Source of the DNA: Streptomyces guryensis
GTDB taxonomy: Bacteria; Actinomycetota; Actinomycetes; Streptomycetales; Streptomycetaceae
Length of the DNA stretch: 64,000 nucleotides
Assembly: GCF_021261325.1 (NCBI RefSeq)
Contig: NZ_JAJSBI010000039.1
Span: forward strand, 17,721-81,720
Direction of reading: 5' to 3'
The notes under the pieces were generated by a model that searched no databases, was not told where the DNA came from, and saw only the letters and a list, made by a program, of their open reading frames with translations. A program made the translations under genes and the position numbers. The first letter of the stretch is position 1. Each line of letters opens with the position of its first letter. Below are positions 61,191-64,000 of this stretch, one piece after another.

Positions 61191-61684
61191 TGGTCGCCGT
61201 AGACAATGCCACGGCCGCTGAGCTGCTGGGGCGGCCTGTCTCGTCCGGGGACGAGACGATGCGCAGGCTCGTGCACGTCCTGTCCCGGTCGCTCGCGGCC
61301 GAGGGGATTAGCGGTGACCTGATCGACATCCTGGAAGACGTCTTTCGCGACCGGCCAGATCCCAGCCCCGGGGACCACGGCTGCAAGCTCGACGGCCTCT
61401 TGGTCCGCTTCGGTCTTCCTCTCCCCAGGCGGCAGCGGCGGCCAAAGTCTGCAGTGCCGCTCAGCGAGGACGAGGCTGCGCGGATCACCGACCGTTTCAA
61501 CCGGGCGACGGCCCAGCTCGTGCAGGTCCTTCCGCACCGTGTCGGGTGGTACCCAACGGAGCAAGTGTGCCGTCTATTCGCCCTGCGCGACGCACGGCCA
61601 GCCCCCGACCAGGTGCTGTCCCACCTGCGTCGCTACGCCCTCGCCATCGTCGACATCCTCGACCTGATGGGAGACGACGGATGA
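61190..61684 (+). CDS. Hypothetical protein of the HATPase operon
   Basis: 164 residues, ATG overlapping the HATPase stop. No recognised domain; helical segments (ETMRRLVHVLSRSLAAEG, RITDRFNRATAQLVQVLPHRVGWYP, HLRRYALAIVDILDLM). Overlaps the next gene (ATGA-type). Confidence 0.6.
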   Translation: MVAVDNATAAELLGRPVSSGDETMRRLVHVLSRSLAAEGISGDLIDILEDVFRDRPDPSPGDHGCKLDGLLVRFGLPLPRRQRRPKSAVPLSEDEAARITDRFNRATAQLVQVLPHRVGWYPTEQVCRLFALRDARPAPDQVLSHLRRYALAIVDILDLMGDDG

Positions 61685-61986
61685 TGCGCGCTCCCTCCCC
61701 GCACGTCGGGCCTGTCCTGCGAAGTGGCTTCCCTCGGCAGCAGGCCCGACCCACCGCCCGGCGCCGGGGGCCCTCGGCTCTCTACATCCCCCTCGGGGAG
61801 CGGCGGCGCCTCGGCGCCGGGCCCTCTCTCATCCGCATCGGCTGCGCCCTCGTCGAGGTTCTTTGCCGACCGAGGAGCAGGCGGCAACCTGCGCCCGCCA
61901 TGCAGCTACTCGTGGCAGACGAGGAGCAGCGGTTCGCGCTGCTGTGCCGGCAGATCACCCACACACGTCACGGAGTATGGAAGTGA
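61681..61986 (+). CDS. Small hypothetical protein of the HATPase operon
   Basis: 101 residues, starting at an ATG that overlaps the previous stop and ending inside the next gene. Arg/Pro-rich N-terminus, then ALYIPLGERRRLGAGPSLIRIGCALVEVL and QLLVADEEQRFALLCRQITHTRHG. No family recognised; low-complexity half makes the call moderate. Confidence 0.5.
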   Translation: MMRAPSPHVGPVLRSGFPRQQARPTARRRGPSALYIPLGERRRLGAGPSLIRIGCALVEVLCRPRSRRQPAPAMQLLVADEEQRFALLCRQITHTRHGVWK

Positions 61987-63260
61987 CCACAATCGACGGC
62001 TCGCAGCCCCAGCCTCACGGCGGCATCTCGTCGCGCTGCGTACGTGAACAAGCCCTGATGGCGGGGCGGTTGGCGGATCCGGCGCTGCTCGATCAGGCGG
62101 TGGAGATCAAGCTGGGCAAGGACGAGGCAGCCGACACCTGCCTGGCCGTCCCGTTGGGCGGCCACCGGGTGGCGGGCGAAGTCACCGTGTCGGGCTGGAG
62201 TCAGGCCCTGCACGTCCTGCTCGCCCTCGACGGGAGGCCGGGCTTCCCCGACGTTCGGGACGGCGCGCTTCAGGGCAGTCCGATCGATGCGCCCCGCACC
62301 GTCCGCTGGGGCCTGGGCACCCGCCTTGAAGAACCGTCGCAGCGGGCCCAGATGTGGGGCTACCACGAAGCCGGTGTACGGGCGTACGTGGTCGAGCAGA
62401 CCCGGGAGGACGCTCGGGTACCGGTCACACCGATGCCCGAGATGCCTGCCTCCCCGACCGTGGCACGCATCCATGACCTGCTCATCGGCGGCGGCAAGGA
62501 CAGCTACCAGGCCGACCGGCAGTTCGTCGCGTGTCTTCCGCACGACGATGCACAGGCCCTGTCTCTGACGGCCGTGATCAACCGGATGCACCTGCCGGGC
62601 GTGGTCGCCCATCTCACGGCGCAGGGCATCGACCAGTTCCTCGACCTGGGATGTGGCATGCAGTCGACCCACGGCATGCCACGCAAGAACTCGCCGACTG
62701 AAGCCCTGCACGCCATCGTGGCCCGTTACCGGGACAACGCCCGTGTGGTCTACGCCGACCACGACCGACGGCTCCTTGGAAGCTTCAACATCTGGGCGGA
62801 AGGGCACCCTTTGGAGCCGGAGTGGGTGCAGGGCGACATCCGCTACATGGAGCAGTTCCTCAGCTCAGGCCGAGTGCAGTACCTGCTCGACTGGAGCCGT
62901 CCCATCGGGGTTCTGCTGCACGACGTCCTGCCCTGGATCGACAACGACAAGACCGTCACCACGGCCCTGGCCGTGCTCCGGGAGCAGCTGCCACCGGGTA
63001 GCGCCTTGTCCGTCACCCATGCCGCTGATCTCGGCGAAAATCGAATGATGCGGTTCACCGCGGCATTCCGTAAGGCGGGAATCGCCTTCAAGCCGCGTGA
63101 TGCCGCCGCCATCCAGGCGCTGTTCGGCGACTGGCCCCTGGAACCGCCGGGCCTCGTCCCTACACACCGCTGGCACCCCGGTCACCCGCACGCCGAGCTT
63201 GCTCCACACATGGCAGGCGCGCTGGCCGGGCTCGCCTTCAAGCCGGAAAACAACCCGTGA
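61977..63260 (+). CDS. S-adenosyl methyltransferase (Methyltransf_19 type) with N-terminal extension
   Basis: 427 residues, ATG 61977 (MEVTTIDGSQPQP), a GTG at 61983 being an alternative. The last 260 residues match the Streptomyces-abundant S-adenosyl methyltransferase family: VARIHDLLIGGGKDSYQADRQF, the SAM-binding DLGCGMQSTHG, VVYADHDRRLLG, PIGVLLHDVLPWIDND. The first 150 residues (SSRCVREQALMAGRLADPA, HRVAGEVTVSGWSQALHVLLALDG) are an added domain of unknown fold. Substrate unknown. Confidence 0.8.
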   Translation: MEVTTIDGSQPQPHGGISSRCVREQALMAGRLADPALLDQAVEIKLGKDEAADTCLAVPLGGHRVAGEVTVSGWSQALHVLLALDGRPGFPDVRDGALQGSPIDAPRTVRWGLGTRLEEPSQRAQMWGYHEAGVRAYVVEQTREDARVPVTPMPEMPASPTVARIHDLLIGGGKDSYQADRQFVACLPHDDAQALSLTAVINRMHLPGVVAHLTAQGIDQFLDLGCGMQSTHGMPRKNSPTEALHAIVARYRDNARVVYADHDRRLLGSFNIWAEGHPLEPEWVQGDIRYMEQFLSSGRVQYLLDWSRPIGVLLHDVLPWIDNDKTVTTALAVLREQLPPGSALSVTHAADLGENRMMRFTAAFRKAGIAFKPRDAAAIQALFGDWPLEPPGLVPTHRWHPGHPHAELAPHMAGALAGLAFKPENNP

Positions 63261-63312
63261 CCGGGCCCTGGCCGCGCTCCGTGAGGGAGCCTGCGGCCGA
63301 CCCTCGCAACTG

Positions 63313-63354
63313 CCCGCCTGCCGTCGGTGCGTGACGGTCCCGACAGCAGGCGGG
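63313..63354 (+). terminator. Stem-loop after the methyltransferase gene
   Basis: CCCGCCTGC with GCAGGCGGG, a 9-bp stem with a 24-base loop, 52 bases after the stop. Confidence 0.55.
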
Positions 63355-63403
63355 TGCACCACCCGACGCCCGGACCTGGAACAAGGCTCGGCGCCGGACG
63401 AAC

Positions 63404-63446
63404 CGCGTGGGGAGAGGACTTCCCCTCACCGGCCTCTCCCCACGCG
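63404..63446. terminator. Second strong stem-loop
   Basis: CGCGTGGGGAGAGG with CCTCTCCCCACGCG, a 14-bp perfect stem, loop of 15 bases, without a T tract. It separates the methyltransferase operon from the ThyA-like gene. Confidence 0.7.
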
Positions 63447-63523
63447 CGTTACTGCTCAGCACTGCCGCACAGCGCCCTTGTTCATCAGCCGCACCTGCGG
63501 CTGTGTACCGACCTGGAGGGTCC

Positions 63524-63875
63524 ATGCTCAGCGCCCCGACCTATCGCAGCGTTGAAGGTGCATACCTGGCCTTGCTGCAACTGGCCTCTACCAACCATGA
63601 GCAGCGCATTTCTGCCCGCGGCAACGAGGCGCGAGAGGTGATCGGCGTCGGATTCCGGCTGCTGGACCCCCGCCAGCGGCTTCCCTACCTCGCGACCAGA
63701 AAGGTCAACCCGGTCTTCCAGTTCGCCGAATCCCTCTGGTATCTGGCCGGACGCCGGGACCTGGAGATGATCGGCTACTACGCACCGTCGATGCGCTCCA
63801 GCTCGGCCGATGGGGCCGCCCTCGGCGGTTCTGCCTACGGGCACACCTTGTTCAACCCCACTGACGGCGACACGG
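63524..63875 (+). pseudogene. ThyA-family gene (thymidylate synthase or nucleotide hydroxymethylase) cut by an IS
   Basis: ATG 63524 with GGAGGG five bases upstream. The 117 visible residues follow the ThyA fold: YLALLQLASTNHEQRISARGNEARE, GFRLLDPRQRLPYLATRKVNPVFQFAESLWYLAGRRDLEMIGYYAPSMRSS in pieces, GSAYGHTLF. The reading frame then enters the IS end at about 63876, so the catalytic Cys region and the folate-binding C-terminus are missing. Divergence from cellular ThyA suggests a specialised enzyme such as a nucleotide hydroxymethylase. Confidence 0.7.
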
Positions 63876-64000
63876 TGTTGTCAATCCCCTGGTTTCGTAG
63901 AGACCTCTCCTATGCGGCCTGGCACCTCTGGTCGCTCTTCTTGCGTGCTGCGGTGACGGTCCGTTCGAACTCTTCCGGCGGCAGGCCGCCGGCCGCGCTG
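63876..64000. mobile_element. IS3-family insertion sequence end
   Basis: The IS terminus begins with TGTTGTCAATCCCCTGG (ends in TG, as IS3-family elements do) and the transposase C-terminus lies 30 bases inside. The rest of the element is beyond the window, so its target duplication cannot be seen. Confidence 0.65.
63910..64000 (-). CDS. IS3-type transposase OrfB, C-terminus only
   Basis: On the minus strand the last residues are GGLPPEEFERTVTAARKK then SDQRCQAA and TAG at 63910. The PxEFE-type C-terminus is common in IS3-family integrase-fold transposases. The gene starts beyond the right edge. Confidence 0.6.
   Translation of the reverse strand, partial: SAAGGLPPEEFERTVTAARKKSDQRCQAA

Noticed and set aside
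26826..64000. Flanking direct repeats (attL and attR) for the element
   Set aside because: No convincing repeat of the junction sequence was found inside the window, so the right end was not called.

Overview
The window is high-GC actinobacterial DNA with a Streptomyces signature: GTG starts, strong G/C at third codon positions, WhiB-like and DUF2637 proteins, and the Streptomyces chromosomal gene order running from a RelA/SpoT-type gene through dapF, miaA, miaB, two two-component systems, the gluABCD operon and recX-recA. It splits into a conserved chromosomal half (about 1-26,830) and an accessory half (about 26,830 to the right edge).

Core half, left to right: a (p)ppGpp synthetase/hydrolase cut by the window edge, dapF, miaA and miaB with small conserved genes between them; a NarL-type two-component pair; a KhtT/KhtU-like K+/H+ antiporter pair followed by a 66-bp tandem repeat; a MazG-like gene; a TAXI-type binding protein convergent with an OmpR-type two-component pair; the gluABCD glutamate uptake operon with a strong terminator; an FAD monooxygenase; a cysteine dioxygenase-rhodanese pair preceded by a 15-residue Cys-rich leader peptide; and recX-recA with both a LexA box and a RecA-NDp type promoter. 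An AI-2E family transporter and a DUF3046 gene close the core.

The accessory half starts directly upstream of the DUF3046 gene with a tyrosine integrase and a divergent excisionase-like gene, and reads as an integrative conjugative element. After the integrase come a decayed type I-E-like CRISPR array without cas genes, an ImmA/IrrE-like protease, a DUF6545 membrane protein, an amidohydrolase and an XRE regulator. Next is a replication block in which a winged-helix protein and a DnaC-like loader are adjacent, and the initiator gene carries a dense cluster of direct and inverted repeats in its middle, as phage lambda O/P does. A DUF2637 (SpdB-like) protein follows. A locus of two very small ORFs, palindromes and a possible small RNA separates this from a type IV secretion operon (43.4-55.0 kb): lipoprotein, transglycosylase/NlpC hydrolase, SH3-like secreted protein, pilin-like small membrane protein, VirB8/TcpC-like, VirB6-like, SCO6880-type, VirB4-like and VirD4-like proteins. 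No relaxase was recognised.

Right of this, a minus-strand operon encodes an HTH-TPR regulator, a SLOG-fold protein and a membrane-anchored pentapeptide-repeat protein; a divergent plus-strand operon encodes a HATPase, two unknown proteins and an S-adenosyl methyltransferase. A ThyA-family gene is then cut by the end of an IS3-type insertion sequence that runs off the window. All family assignments come from reading motifs by eye; no database search was possible.
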